NCBI GenBank assembly: GCA_023433505.1
Contig: JAEZCO010000021.1
Coordinates: 62,001 to 126,000 of the forward strand
Source: Bacillota bacterium
GTDB lineage: Bacteria; Bacillota; Clostridia; Acetivibrionales; DTU013
DNA length: 64,000 bases
Direction of reading: 5' to 3'
Shown here: positions 1 through 8,980 of the stretch, one piece after another
Numbering within the stretch: the first letter of the stretch is position 1
Layout of the letters: every line of letters begins with the position of its first letter
Translations under genes and position numbers: made by a program
Notes under the pieces: model-generated
The model's database searches: none
Told to the model about the DNA's origin: nothing
The model's input: only the letters and a program-made list of their open reading frames with translations

Positions 1-1626
1 GTAGTTTCAAACCCGCTGATCAAAGAAGTATTTTCAAACATGGTAAAGCCGGAAAGCCGGTCCAATTATTTCGACGACAGCATTGATGAAAACCGGAAAG
101 TGTTGGACACCCTGATATCAATAAATGTACCGAATGATATCTCAACTGTGCGTACAAGCCTTTACAATATCCGAGGGGATTATATCAGTATGGGTATTCC
201 CGATTCGCCCAATGCAGTACGGAAGATAACGGAATCCGCGTCCTATATGGGATGGTATGAAGCCATGGCTACGAAAGGCGGCAGGCTTTTGTTTCCTCCC
301 CATGAGGATTATTGGTCCGGCGACAAAAATACAAGGATGCTTTCTCTGACCCGTGAGATGATCGATCTTAATACCTATGCTTCAAATGGCGTAGTCGAAG
401 TTCAACTGCCCTATGATAAATTGAAGGATCTGCTTGCGCCTCCGGCATCTTCCAGAACCCACACTTATCTTTTGTCTGATACAAAGGACCTGGTATATCC
501 TTTGGGGAGCGAAACGGAAAAAAAGATTGCAGAATCTTTTATGGAAGATGCATGGAAATACAGAACCGGAGTTTTAAAAATGAAAAATCCCGTCACGGAA
601 AAAATGGAACTGGCGGTATTCTACAAATCTGCATACTCCGGCTGGATGCTGATACAATCCGAGGAGGAAGACATTCTTCTCGCTCCGGTCAGGATCACAG
701 GGCTTCTGCTTGTTTTAACGGGACTTGTCTTTCTGATCATAACCTTCATCGTCATTTACATCGTGACCCGTCGTTTGACGAAACCTTTGGAAATGCTCAG
801 GAACTCTGTCAAGGAAGTAAGTCTGGATAATCTTTCATTGGGTATAAGCCTTTCCGACAGCAACAATGAAGTTGTAGAGCTGAATAAAGCTTTTAGCGCC
901 ATGTTCTCCCGGTTGAAGAGCTCCATGGAAGAGCTGGTGCAGACACGTTCAAACGAAGTGAAGGCGCATATGATCGCACTTCAGTCACAGATGGACCCTC
1001 ATTTTCTCTTCAACATGCTATCCGTACTGAGTGCCTCCAGCCGTGAGACAGGGGACTCCAAAGTCACAGATATCTGCCGGAGGCTGTCCGGCATGTTAAG
1101 GTATACTACCTCTTACAATGAGGATTTCGTACCTATCCGGGACGAAATAACTCATGCGGAAAGCTATCTCACGTTAATGAAAATAAGGTATGAGGACCAG
1201 TTTGACTACAAGATCATTATCGATGAAGAAGCATTCAACCTTAAATTAAATATACCAAAGCTGACACTCCAGCCGCTTGTCGAAAACTGCTTCAAGCATG
1301 CCTTCAAAAAAGTCCTTCCTCCATGGCATATTGAAATTAGTGCAGGCTGCCTGCAAAATTCATGGTTTATCGAAGTAGCTGACAACGGCAGCGGAATAGA
1401 GGAAGAGCAAATTTTACAACTACTGGCTCAGATGGATGCGTTTATAAAAAATCCCTCCAGCAACATAAAAGATATGAAAATGGGCGGTATGGGGCTGATC
1501 AATACGCTAGTACGGCTTAAGCTTCTTTACAAGGACAAAATGGTGCTGGATATCCACAGCAGTGATAATGGCGGAACAAAGATCAGAATAGGAGGCAGCT
1601 ATGAGGATAATGGCAATGGTTGTTGA
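1..1626 (+). CDS. YesM-type sensor histidine kinase, 5' truncated by window edge
   Basis: The frame is open from base 1, so the true start lies outside the window. The product is a membrane sensor kinase of the YesM family. A long extracytoplasmic part is followed by a membrane segment near bases 685-770 (GLLLVLTGLVFLIITF), a HAMP-like linker and a His_kinase domain with the phospho-acceptor in PHFLFN (His codon 1000-1002). The ATPase domain shows an N box (LVENCFKHA) and G boxes (DNGSGIEE, MGGMGL). It overlaps the downstream response regulator by 26 bases, so the two are translationally coupled. YesM kinases usually sense sugars with a neighbouring ABC importer; which importer this pair serves is not visible here. 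Confidence 0.93.
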   Translation, partial: VVSNPLIKEVFSNMVKPESRSNYFDDSIDENRKVLDTLISINVPNDISTVRTSLYNIRGDYISMGIPDSPNAVRKITESASYMGWYEAMATKGGRLLFPPHEDYWSGDKNTRMLSLTREMIDLNTYASNGVVEVQLPYDKLKDLLAPPASSRTHTYLLSDTKDLVYPLGSETEKKIAESFMEDAWKYRTGVLKMKNPVTEKMELAVFYKSAYSGWMLIQSEEEDILLAPVRITGLLLVLTGLVFLIITFIVIYIVTRRLTKPLEMLRNSVKEVSLDNLSLGISLSDSNNEVVELNKAFSAMFSRLKSSMEELVQTRSNEVKAHMIALQSQMDPHFLFNMLSVLSASSRETGDSKVTDICRRLSGMLRYTTSYNEDFVPIRDEITHAESYLTLMKIRYEDQFDYKIIIDEEAFNLKLNIPKLTLQPLVENCFKHAFKKVLPPWHIEISAGCLQNSWFIEVADNGSGIEEEQILQLLAQMDAFIKNPSSNIKDMKMGGMGLINTLVRLKLLYKDKMVLDIHSSDNGGTKIRIGGSYEDNGNGC

Positions 1627-3169
1627 AGATGAGCCCCCGATATTAAGAGATATTAAAAGCCTGATAGAATCCACCGATCCGGAATTTAAAGTTATTTGCT
1701 GTGCCTGTAACGGGCATGATGCAATAAACATGCTTGAAAGCACTGTACCTGACGTTGTTTTTACGGATATTCAGATGCCGGTCGTAGATGGTCTGATGCT
1801 GCTGGACTATTTGCACCAAAGGTTTCCCGGGATTATCCCTGTAGTATTGAGCGGCTATAGCGACTTTACCTATGCTAAAAAAGCCATGGCTTATGGCGTG
1901 GATAATTACCTGTTGAAGCCTGTAGATGAAGAGGAGTTGAGCAGGCTGCTTGCAGACCTGTCAAAAAAAGTAAGGCAAAAAAGATATGACCTTGCCAGAA
2001 AGTATTTCTCAAGCCTTGTTGATAACGCCTCCAGTGCCGCTCCGGGCGAATTAAGGCTTGATAGCTCCATTACTATGGCAGTGCTTTTTAATGCAGGTCC
2101 ATTGTCCGCTTATCCCTATGATAATTATTCAAGCGCCTGTGATTTCTGGAAGAATAACAGCATCGAAGAAGCAATTACACAATTACTGGATAAGGAAGAG
2201 AATATTTGGGTATTTGACGGAAAAACAGGTTCGGAAAAGATCGCATTGTTAACCCTGAAGAATTGCTCCATCGATAGAGCCGACCGGCTTTCAAACGCAT
2301 TATTCGAGAAGCTTGGTTCATCTATGCTGCCGGTAACAATGGTGGTTAGCCCATTCATGGATAAAATTGAAGAAATCGGCCGCCAATTACAAAATATCAG
2401 GATGACAATGGTAAAAGGCTCCGTTTTCGGCTTCTCACATATACTTAAGCTCTATCAACCGGCGAAAGCATTAACTGCGGCAACCAATGCAGGTTTTGAG
2501 GAGGATCACAGTTTGGAAGACAGACTCTCCCTGTATATCCGCCAGGGAAATCTCCCTCTTTTAAGGACTGATCTTCAGAAGCAGTTCAAGCAGTGGGAAA
2601 ATTCCAGAATAACGCAATTACAGCTGGAAACAAGAATGAGAAACATCGTATCCTTTTGCTACCGGTCTCTCCCGCAGACGCCGCTGCAGGATGATACCCC
2701 GCATGACCATGAAATAAGAAAAGCGTTATCTGTCTCAAAAAACTATCCGGAGCTTTTCGAGAACCTTTGGTATATGTTTGAAGAGCTTTTCGATATCCGG
2801 AGTGAAAAAAGCCCCTACAAAGAAAGCATATCCATCCTGATGAACAAGATCGATAAGTTTATCCGGGCAAATCTCGCCGGTTCCATAAACACCCGTACGC
2901 TCTCGGAACAGTTCGGACTTGTACCCTCCTACCTGAGCAAGCTGTTTAAGGATTACAAAGGGATTTCACCCTCGGATTATCTTTTGAAGCTAAGGATCGA
3001 AAAAGCAAAGGAGCTCATCTCATCCCAACCGGATTTCCTGACAAAGGATATCGCTGAGTCAATTGGTTTTTCCGATCCTCTCTACTTCAGTAAAATATTC
3101 AAAAAGAAAACCGGTATGACCCCCTCCGAGTATAAAAACACTGCCAAGGGCACATCGTTTTCAAAGTGA
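1601..3169 (+). CDS. YesN-type response regulator, REC plus AraC output domain
   Basis: A 522-residue partner of the preceding YesM-type kinase. The receiver domain occupies about residues 3-120, with the predicted phosphorylated Asp56 (FTDIQMP) and Lys106 (LLKP). A long middle region of unclear function follows. The C-terminal 100 residues are an AraC-type double helix-turn-helix, including the signature IAESIGFSDPLYFSKIFKKKTGMTPSEY. The start ATG has GGAGG 5 bases upstream and lies inside the kinase gene. By family it would activate carbohydrate-uptake genes. The target is not evident; the adjacent GH172 gene is on the opposite strand. Confidence 0.93.
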   Translation: MRIMAMVVEDEPPILRDIKSLIESTDPEFKVICCACNGHDAINMLESTVPDVVFTDIQMPVVDGLMLLDYLHQRFPGIIPVVLSGYSDFTYAKKAMAYGVDNYLLKPVDEEELSRLLADLSKKVRQKRYDLARKYFSSLVDNASSAAPGELRLDSSITMAVLFNAGPLSAYPYDNYSSACDFWKNNSIEEAITQLLDKEENIWVFDGKTGSEKIALLTLKNCSIDRADRLSNALFEKLGSSMLPVTMVVSPFMDKIEEIGRQLQNIRMTMVKGSVFGFSHILKLYQPAKALTAATNAGFEEDHSLEDRLSLYIRQGNLPLLRTDLQKQFKQWENSRITQLQLETRMRNIVSFCYRSLPQTPLQDDTPHDHEIRKALSVSKNYPELFENLWYMFEELFDIRSEKSPYKESISILMNKIDKFIRANLAGSINTRTLSEQFGLVPSYLSKLFKDYKGISPSDYLLKLRIEKAKELISSQPDFLTKDIAESIGFSDPLYFSKIFKKKTGMTPSEYKNTAKGTSFSK

Positions 3170-3210
3170 TGGCTTACAAAAACTGTGCTGTCAGCAGCAG
3201 TCCCATTCTC

Positions 3211-3463
3211 GCACACCTACTGCTGCAATCAGGGTAAACCTCATTGAAGACGGGCTCATAAACAAGTGCCAGGTTTCCTTGTCAAGCGTCCAGCGCTATA
3301 TCAAGCACAATGACTTAAAATCCACCGTAAATCTAAATCAGAAGGACCATAAGGCATTTAAAGAGGAATACCCCTGCGGCATGTTCCGGACGGATACCAA
3401 CTACACCTGCTATATCAAGCGTACTTGGATCAACTCTGCGATAAACCGCATGTCCGTTCTTTA
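3211..3463 (+). pseudogene. Transposase/integrase fragment
   Basis: In frame with 3279, the translation contains LIEDGLINKCQVS, SSVQRYIKHNDLKS and KAFKEEYPCGMFRTDTNYT. This resembles the segment before the first catalytic Asp of DDE integrase-core transposases, where I recall a similar QRFIKHNDLKSARN and W-Q-A-D-T pattern. Only about 80 residues remain. There is no start, no complete DDE core, and no inverted repeats that I can define. The 3' end overlaps the last codons of the opposing GH172 gene, so decay or insertion may have affected that gene's C-terminus. Confidence 0.5.
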
Positions 3464-4575
3464 GAGTCTGCTATAGGAGGAAGATTATTTTCAGGATGAT
3501 CCAGATAAAAATATGATGTAGCTGAGACATCATCCTGCCTTAAGAAATTCAGCCAGCTTCCGCGAAGTATTGACGGGTCCTCCGGTGATATTCCGGAGCA
3601 GATTTCATGTAATTTGGTAAATACTCCTTCAACCTCCGAAGATATGACCTGCAATGGCATGCCCTTTTTATCCACATCCACCAGTGTTTCTTTTCTGGTA
3701 CCGCCGATCTGTTGAATTGTCACTTTGCATGCGCTGTCGAAGTACACCGGATCCTTTATATGGAATCTGTAAAAAGTGTAGTGACCTTTTGGTGAGTCAC
3801 TGACCAGACAGCCCTGATATCTATGATTGAAAACACCCTGTCCCCAGCCTGTTCCGATATAGTCCTCTGCGCCGGTACCCACAAGGGTGGGAAATTCCTT
3901 GTCGCCATCAATAAAAATCTTAACCTCTCCCTCTCCCCACCAGCTGTCACCATAATCCCTGCATATGACACCGATATTTGTCCCCAGGAAACGTCCTTTT
4001 CCGTTTATTTCAGGCAAGATCATAAAATCCTCGCCCATGGTTGTGGGATTTTGCCTGTTCCAATAGGCATGCAAATAATTGGCCTCATTACCTTCAAAAG
4101 TCTTTAAAACATAGCTTATATCATAAAAAAAGTGCTTTATCACTTTTTGGGATTCATTTTTGATTTTTATTACGGCACCTTTATAGAAGGGCATTGGTAC
4201 GTATGAATTCAACGACTTGCCTTCAGGACTTGAAAACAATTCATTTTCGAAGGGTAAAAGGATCCCCAGACCGGCACAGAAGAAATCTCCAAGAGGGACG
4301 GATACTGCCGGCTTTTTTGAGCCATCCCAATACATTTCAATCACGATTGACCGTAAAACCTCTGCCGAGCGTTCATTCAAGGTCATCCACATGCGGTTTA
4401 TTATTCCGCTGCCGCTGATATCAAGAATTGTTTTTCTTTCACCAATTTCAAATTTCTCAAATGCATGGCCTTTCATACCTCCATTCTCCATACCACCCAT
4501 ACCTTTATTGCCTGCAGGATTTTCAAAAGTACTCCAACGGGATTCCACTCCATGATGCTTTTCATACATTTCCAA
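3430..4575 (-). CDS. GH172 family (DUF2961) glycoside hydrolase
   Basis: A cytoplasmic protein of about 381 residues with no signal peptide. The sequence matches the DUF2961/GH172 family: early SRWSTFENPAGNKG, then MWMTLNE, PLGDFFCAGLG, a central GEGEVKIFIDGD and TLVGTGAEDYIGTGWGQG. Characterised GH172 members cleave difructose anhydride or arabinofuranose linkages; the substrate here is unknown. A TTG start at 4575 is preferred because GGAGGA lies 7 bases upstream. A GTG at 4611 in the same frame has no good ribosome binding site. The gene is divergent from a LacI regulator and has a sigma-A promoter with a LacI-type operator. Confidence 0.88.
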   Translation of the reverse strand: MEMYEKHHGVESRWSTFENPAGNKGMGGMENGGMKGHAFEKFEIGERKTILDISGSGIINRMWMTLNERSAEVLRSIVIEMYWDGSKKPAVSVPLGDFFCAGLGILLPFENELFSSPEGKSLNSYVPMPFYKGAVIKIKNESQKVIKHFFYDISYVLKTFEGNEANYLHAYWNRQNPTTMGEDFMILPEINGKGRFLGTNIGVICRDYGDSWWGEGEVKIFIDGDKEFPTLVGTGAEDYIGTGWGQGVFNHRYQGCLVSDSPKGHYTFYRFHIKDPVYFDSACKVTIQQIGGTRKETLVDVDKKGMPLQVISSEVEGVFTKLHEICSGISPEDPSILRGSWLNFLRQDDVSATSYFYLDHPENNLPPIADSKERTCGLSQS

Positions 4576-4636
4576 TTCAAAATCCTCCGTTTGTCCATAA
4601 TATAAATTCACCTGAATAAAAAGAAGTTCAATTTAA

Positions 4637-4689
4637 CTAAAACGTTTTTGTAATACGCATATTATATTATTTTATAATTCAAAAGTCAA
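4637..4689 (-). promoter_or_regulatory. Sigma-A promoter with LacI-type operator for GH172 gene
   Basis: On the minus strand, TTGACT (4684-4689), a 17-bp spacer and TATAAT (4661-4666) form a near-consensus promoter. The near-palindrome CTAAAACGTTTTTG (plus strand, 4637-4650) falls at about +5 to +18 of the predicted transcript, a classical repressor position. The same 14-mer recurs at 13043-13056 with the same geometry. The AAACGTTT core is typical of LacI/GalR-family sites. Confidence 0.8.
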
Positions 4690-4707
4690 TAGTCATACGC
4701 TTCGTAG

Positions 4708-4736
4708 TTGTCAGTGCATAATTTTTGATATATAAT
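4708..4736 (+). promoter_or_regulatory. Promoter of the LacI-family gene
   Basis: TTGTCA (4708-4713), a 17-bp spacer and TATAAT (4731-4736) read rightward. The predicted transcript starts about 45 bases before the LacI start codon. No copy of the AAACGTTT operator overlaps it, but the GH172 operator lies only about 60 bp away, so a repressor bound there could also affect it. Confidence 0.7.
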
Positions 4737-4785
4737 TGAAACACAAAAACAATTTAGTGATTCAGAAGGCATATGTGGTGATTAT

Positions 4786-5838
4786 ATGAAACAGAAAGTT
4801 ACAATTAAAGATGTAGCGAGCAGGGCAGGTGTTTCTCTTTCAACTGTTTCTTTTGTTTTGAACAATTCAGCAGGACAGACAATACCGGAAAAAACCCGGA
4901 CAAAGATATATGAAGCAGTCAAGGAACTGGGATATAGTCCGAATTATATGGCAAGACACATGCGTATGAAGCAGGTCCGTTCCATAGGCATTGTTACAGC
5001 CTACAATGTCAAATATATCTATTTCCTTGATATGCTGGACGGAATAATGGCTGCAGCAGATAAAAACGATTTTGCGATCACGATCTGCAATGATTCCAGC
5101 CGCAATATCGAAACTCCCAATTTCCTGAAATACTATCAGGAAAAGAGAATCGATGGAGTTATTTTCATATCGTCGGCACATAGCGAGGATTCATCCAATG
5201 AAAAGGATTATATCAAATTGTTGAAGGACCATGCCATACCTTATGTTGTCATATACGGTTATACATCCGATAGGGATACCTCCTATGTCAATATGGATTT
5301 TTTCCAAAATAGTTATGATGCCTGCAAGCATCTATATGACAGAGGATGTACAAATCTTATGTACATTGCCCCAACCGAGAAGAACTCCACGGAAAGATAT
5401 CTTCCGCGTACTGAAAGAGACAGGATCAACGGATATATAGAGTCCCTGTCATTGGTCAATAAAAAGGAAAATGAAAAAAATGTGACCTTCCTGCCAAGAG
5501 ACTTCAGAGCCTCTGCAGACTATGACAAAATATTTGATCTTTTTGGGAAAAGCAGGAACTTCGACGGTGTTGTCGCATGCTGGGCGACCTATGGAATGCA
5601 GGTCCTGAATATCGCGCGGGATTTGAACATAACTATCCCTAAAGACTTGCGCGTCATAGCTTTGGACAGCCTTCCATATTTACAGCACACATATCCGGCT
5701 TTATCCTCCATGAGACTGCCTTTTTTTGAAATAGCTCTGAAAGGAACCGAACTATTGATATCCAAGCTGCTCAACAACGATATGGAAGTTGTGAAATTGA
5801 ATATATCCTGTGAGCTCAATATGAGAAGCACTTCATAA
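4786..5838 (+). CDS. LacI/GalR-family transcriptional regulator
   Basis: 350 residues. The N-terminal LacI helix-turn-helix and hinge are clear: VTIKDVASRAGVSLSTVSFV at residues 3-22, then GYSPNYMARHMR. A periplasmic-binding-protein-like effector domain follows (IGIVTAYNVKYIYFLDMLDG, GVIFISSA, GVVACWATYG). The ATG has GGTGATT a few bases upstream. It is divergent from the GH172 gene and is the simplest candidate to bind the AAACGTTT-core operators at 4637 and 13043. Its effector is probably a sugar released from the polymer handled by these operons, which is inference. Confidence 0.93.
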   Translation: MKQKVTIKDVASRAGVSLSTVSFVLNNSAGQTIPEKTRTKIYEAVKELGYSPNYMARHMRMKQVRSIGIVTAYNVKYIYFLDMLDGIMAAADKNDFAITICNDSSRNIETPNFLKYYQEKRIDGVIFISSAHSEDSSNEKDYIKLLKDHAIPYVVIYGYTSDRDTSYVNMDFFQNSYDACKHLYDRGCTNLMYIAPTEKNSTERYLPRTERDRINGYIESLSLVNKKENEKNVTFLPRDFRASADYDKIFDLFGKSRNFDGVVACWATYGMQVLNIARDLNITIPKDLRVIALDSLPYLQHTYPALSSMRLPFFEIALKGTELLISKLLNNDMEVVKLNISCELNMRSTS

Positions 5839-5843
5839 AAAGA

Positions 5844-5882
5844 ACGCAAAACGCCCCGGCCGGAGCCGAAGGCATTTTGCGT
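5844..5882. terminator. Bidirectional hairpin between convergent genes
   Basis: Twelve-base arms (ACGCAAAACGCC and GGCATTTTGCGT, one mismatch) enclose a GC-rich loop. On the minus strand the hairpin is followed by TCTTTTT, a good intrinsic terminator for the leftward glycosidase operon. On the plus strand it lies just after the LacI stop codon. Confidence 0.7.
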
Positions 5883-5912
5883 AAAATCGCTCAGAACTTC
5901 CGAACATCGGTT

Positions 5913-5942
5913 AATCAGGTGGAGATATATCTCCACCTGATT
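5913..5942. repeat. 30-bp perfect palindrome
   Basis: AATCAGGTGGAGA at 5913-5925 is followed by ATAT and its exact reverse complement, so all 30 bases form an uninterrupted palindrome. It lies between convergent genes, 31 bases after the terminator hairpin. There is no T-run on either side, so a protein-binding or recombination site is as possible as a second terminator. Confidence 0.75.
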
Positions 5943-5998
5943 TACTGCAACCTATGGAAGTGGGGGGCCTGACCCATTACTTTTTGACCCAGGCTTTA

Positions 5999-8923
5999 CT
6001 ATTCTTCTCTATTGGCAAGTACAAAAACCGGGCTTTCACTGACCGGAACAGTCACCTTGCCGTCTACAATCTCGAGTTCAGTCCTCTCACCCTCCAAGGT
6101 CTTGTCTTTCAGCTTGACAACGTAGGCATGCTCCGTGCCTGCAGGCAATGTCAGCGCATAATTCACCGAATTGGTTCCGTTCATATCGCCTTTGGATGTC
6201 GGCAGCCATAAGGCATAAATGCTGTCCGTGCCGTTATCACTGGTTTCCTTGAATTTGAGAACCCAGGGATCCGTTTCACCTCCATTGGCAATAATACTGT
6301 CAAATTTGGTTGAAGCCAGATAAAATTTCATTGTGCCGACATAATACCAGGAAGGCTTCCTGATTGACTCGGATTCAAGCAAGCCGCAAGTATCGAAACG
6401 TCCGCTGCTGCCTTCTCCGCCGCCGCTATTGGGAAGCATGAACTGCTGTACCCGGTCAAGGCCGGCTGCCTCCAATATCAGGTATTCCCTTACAAGCCAA
6501 CGACCCTGTACTTCCTTTCCTGTAAGACCCGTATTGATCCCCTGGTTCACTACCCCTTTGACAGGATCGGTATACTCCACTGTCGCGCTCTGGGACGAAC
6601 CCTGAGTCGAATCCCATCCGAATTCAGAGAGCCAGAGTTCGACATCCGGGAAATAAGTATCTCTGAATGTCTTGAACTCGGACATCCTTCTATATACATG
6701 GTCGGCTTCTGCTGACAGACCGGTACCGGCATACCCGTCCGGAGCATAGTAATGCCCGTTCAAAACGTCAAATGGATATTTGATATAGCCATCCAGTGTG
6801 TCGTGTGTTTCAAGCCACTTCTCCTCAGTCCTGTTTTTATCGAACCATTCAATCATCTGCTCTAAAAACTCACGGAATGTCCACTCCTTGCCGGGTGTAT
6901 CCATGGTATCATAGATGATTCCTGCCAGACCGCCCAAAACAAGCTTGGCATTGGGATCCGCCTGCTTGATTCCGACATCCGGGCCCATTGTGCCCATGTG
7001 GCCGTCGTAATCCGCGCTGGTCATGGCGGCGAATGCAGCACCGTCTCCCTTGAAAGACCCAAGGTTTGGCTCGTTCCAGTTTTCGTAATATTTGATATAA
7101 TCAAGGCCAATCTTTGGCACTGTTCCCGGGGCAACTCTGATTAATGCCGGATTGACATCCGGATTGCTCCCATATCTGGCAGCGAGCTGGAACATGCTCT
7201 GCCCATGCGCAAGATACGAGGAGGCTTTGTATTTGTCAGTATCGCCCTGATAGTTTGGCCTTGAAGTCTTTCCCGAAGGAACATTGCTCACACCGCCCTG
7301 AACACAGATATTCACGCCAATGCCCTTTTCCTTCAGGCTCCTGTAATAATTGTCGAAAACACCTCCCCATGGATCGATAAAGGCTGTTCGTGGATTGGCA
7401 TCCACCCCGGTGTAATTTTTAGTGCCGTCTGCCGCTGTCTGGTCGGCTGCTGCCCACTCGGTCCAGCCCCAGCTGTGGTATTCTCTGACAAAACCGACAG
7501 CGTCATAATTGCCCAGTGTTTCATTGAAAAAACCATTGGCGCCCATGAACTCGCTGAAGGTGAAGTCAAAATCCGTTGGCTCCTTGTCTGACGGAGTAAG
7601 GCCCGGCCATTCGTCACCCGTATCATCCGGCGGTATTTCTCCCAGTGACTTGCCATACAGCGCAATCTCCGGTATATTCACATCGCATATATATTCTCCT
7701 TTGGGACTGGTCCATCCGCCGCCCGACCAGGAATATCTGTTGTTTACCAGATCCTGCTCCTTCACAAACCGGAGGGTATTTGTTTCAATACCTGCCGCCC
7801 CCAGATCGACGCCTACCCACTTGCCCTCATTGGTGACAGTATAGGCTGCAAGCTCCTGCGCTCCGTTATAAATCTTTAATGTTCCGCCCATAACCTCATA
7901 TGGAGCACTGCCATCAGCCGTATACGTAGATGGAGCATAGACCGGACCATCATAGAACCAGATTTTATTGATCCGGCAGCTGCGCAGAAGGTTAAGGACG
8001 GCAGTAGTCGTGTTGCTGTTCCAGTTAGCACCCGGTGTCCTCCAGGTGTTGGCGTTGGAGGCTGCGCTCTGGTTGATGGAAGGTAAATAAGGATTTTCCA
8101 GATACGGCGGGGCTGCGAGGACTTCCTTCTGCTCATCTGCCAGTGCAGGCTTTCTTCCCGTCAAATCATTATCCACAGAGCCGAATTGATCGTACACATA
8201 AAGCATTCTTGGCTGTAATTCCAGCATATCAAGCGTTGTTTCAACCGGCTCCGCTTTTTCAACCAGCATATGGAATACCAAGGTTTTGAACACAACCGCA
8301 CCTGTGCCATTGGTGACTTCCACTGAGACATCGGCCCTCTCCGACGACACCGCAGAGGCATCTGCGGTAATTGTAGAACCTGTCTTTGTGAAGTTCGGCG
8401 GTACAACCGATACCCTTATGGCAAAGCTGCCATCCTGACTGCCAAGCTTGTTCCCATAGGTATCATGGACCTCAAAATCGTCGGCGCTGAAATCGAATGG
8501 TTCCTTCGCCTCAATTGTTATATTCCCGGACGGAGCCGGCGGATAAGTAACAGAATATTCGGTTGCAGGAACGATGAAGGTTGTGGACTTATTCTCCTTT
8601 TTTTCGGTGATGGTAACTTTCTGAACAAATTTTGCAGCTTTAAACGCAGATGACTTGATGGTGACGGTCTTATCGCACTGCTTGAAACTGAGGATTTTAA
8701 AAGGCTTTTCAGTCTCTCCATTAATGGAATAGTTAAGATTGAAATCTTTTGCACAGACTCCTCTGCTATTTTTGAGAGTGATTGTCACTGTACAGGCCGA
8801 TTGCCCGTTCACAGCAGTGATGTTCGTAATTTTCGATGAAGTGGCAGAAGTACCTAAAACGGGCGTTGTAAGCAAAATTAAGATTGAAAGTATACAGGAG
8901 AGTGCTTTTATCAATTTTCTCAT
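5999..8923 (-). CDS. Secreted multidomain glycoside hydrolase, clan GH-A (GH39-like)
   Basis: 974 residues with a signal peptide (residues 1-25, LIKALSCILSILILLTTPVLG). An N-terminal Ig-like part containing FDFSADDFEVHD is followed by a discoidin-like segment (about 300-440), a Pro/Asp linker (PPDDTGDEWPG) and a catalytic region from about 470. WNEPN contains Glu618, the predicted acid/base. LWLSEFGWDS contains Glu767, the predicted nucleophile. Their 149-residue spacing fits clan GH-A families such as GH39. It is the last gene after two importer permeases, so it probably trims extracellular glycan whose products enter through that importer. Family and substrate are not certain. Confidence 0.8.
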   Translation of the reverse strand: MRKLIKALSCILSILILLTTPVLGTSATSSKITNITAVNGQSACTVTITLKNSRGVCAKDFNLNYSINGETEKPFKILSFKQCDKTVTIKSSAFKAAKFVQKVTITEKKENKSTTFIVPATEYSVTYPPAPSGNITIEAKEPFDFSADDFEVHDTYGNKLGSQDGSFAIRVSVVPPNFTKTGSTITADASAVSSERADVSVEVTNGTGAVVFKTLVFHMLVEKAEPVETTLDMLELQPRMLYVYDQFGSVDNDLTGRKPALADEQKEVLAAPPYLENPYLPSINQSAASNANTWRTPGANWNSNTTTAVLNLLRSCRINKIWFYDGPVYAPSTYTADGSAPYEVMGGTLKIYNGAQELAAYTVTNEGKWVGVDLGAAGIETNTLRFVKEQDLVNNRYSWSGGGWTSPKGEYICDVNIPEIALYGKSLGEIPPDDTGDEWPGLTPSDKEPTDFDFTFSEFMGANGFFNETLGNYDAVGFVREYHSWGWTEWAAADQTAADGTKNYTGVDANPRTAFIDPWGGVFDNYYRSLKEKGIGVNICVQGGVSNVPSGKTSRPNYQGDTDKYKASSYLAHGQSMFQLAARYGSNPDVNPALIRVAPGTVPKIGLDYIKYYENWNEPNLGSFKGDGAAFAAMTSADYDGHMGTMGPDVGIKQADPNAKLVLGGLAGIIYDTMDTPGKEWTFREFLEQMIEWFDKNRTEEKWLETHDTLDGYIKYPFDVLNGHYYAPDGYAGTGLSAEADHVYRRMSEFKTFRDTYFPDVELWLSEFGWDSTQGSSQSATVEYTDPVKGVVNQGINTGLTGKEVQGRWLVREYLILEAAGLDRVQQFMLPNSGGGEGSSGRFDTCGLLESESIRKPSWYYVGTMKFYLASTKFDSIIANGGETDPWVLKFKETSDNGTDSIYALWLPTSKGDMNGTNSVNYALTLPAGTEHAYVVKLKDKTLEGERTELEIVDGKVTVPVSESPVFVLANREE

Positions 8924-8980
8924 AAGATGACCTCCAAATAATTTAATCCCTGGTTAACTTGAGACCAGGCCCTCTTTTTT

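Noticed and set aside
4637..4650. Reading the operator as a CcpA cre site
   Set aside because: Cre sites have TGWAANCGNTNWCA; CTAAAACGTTTTTG lacks the outer TG/CA. CcpA cannot be excluded but a local LacI fits better.
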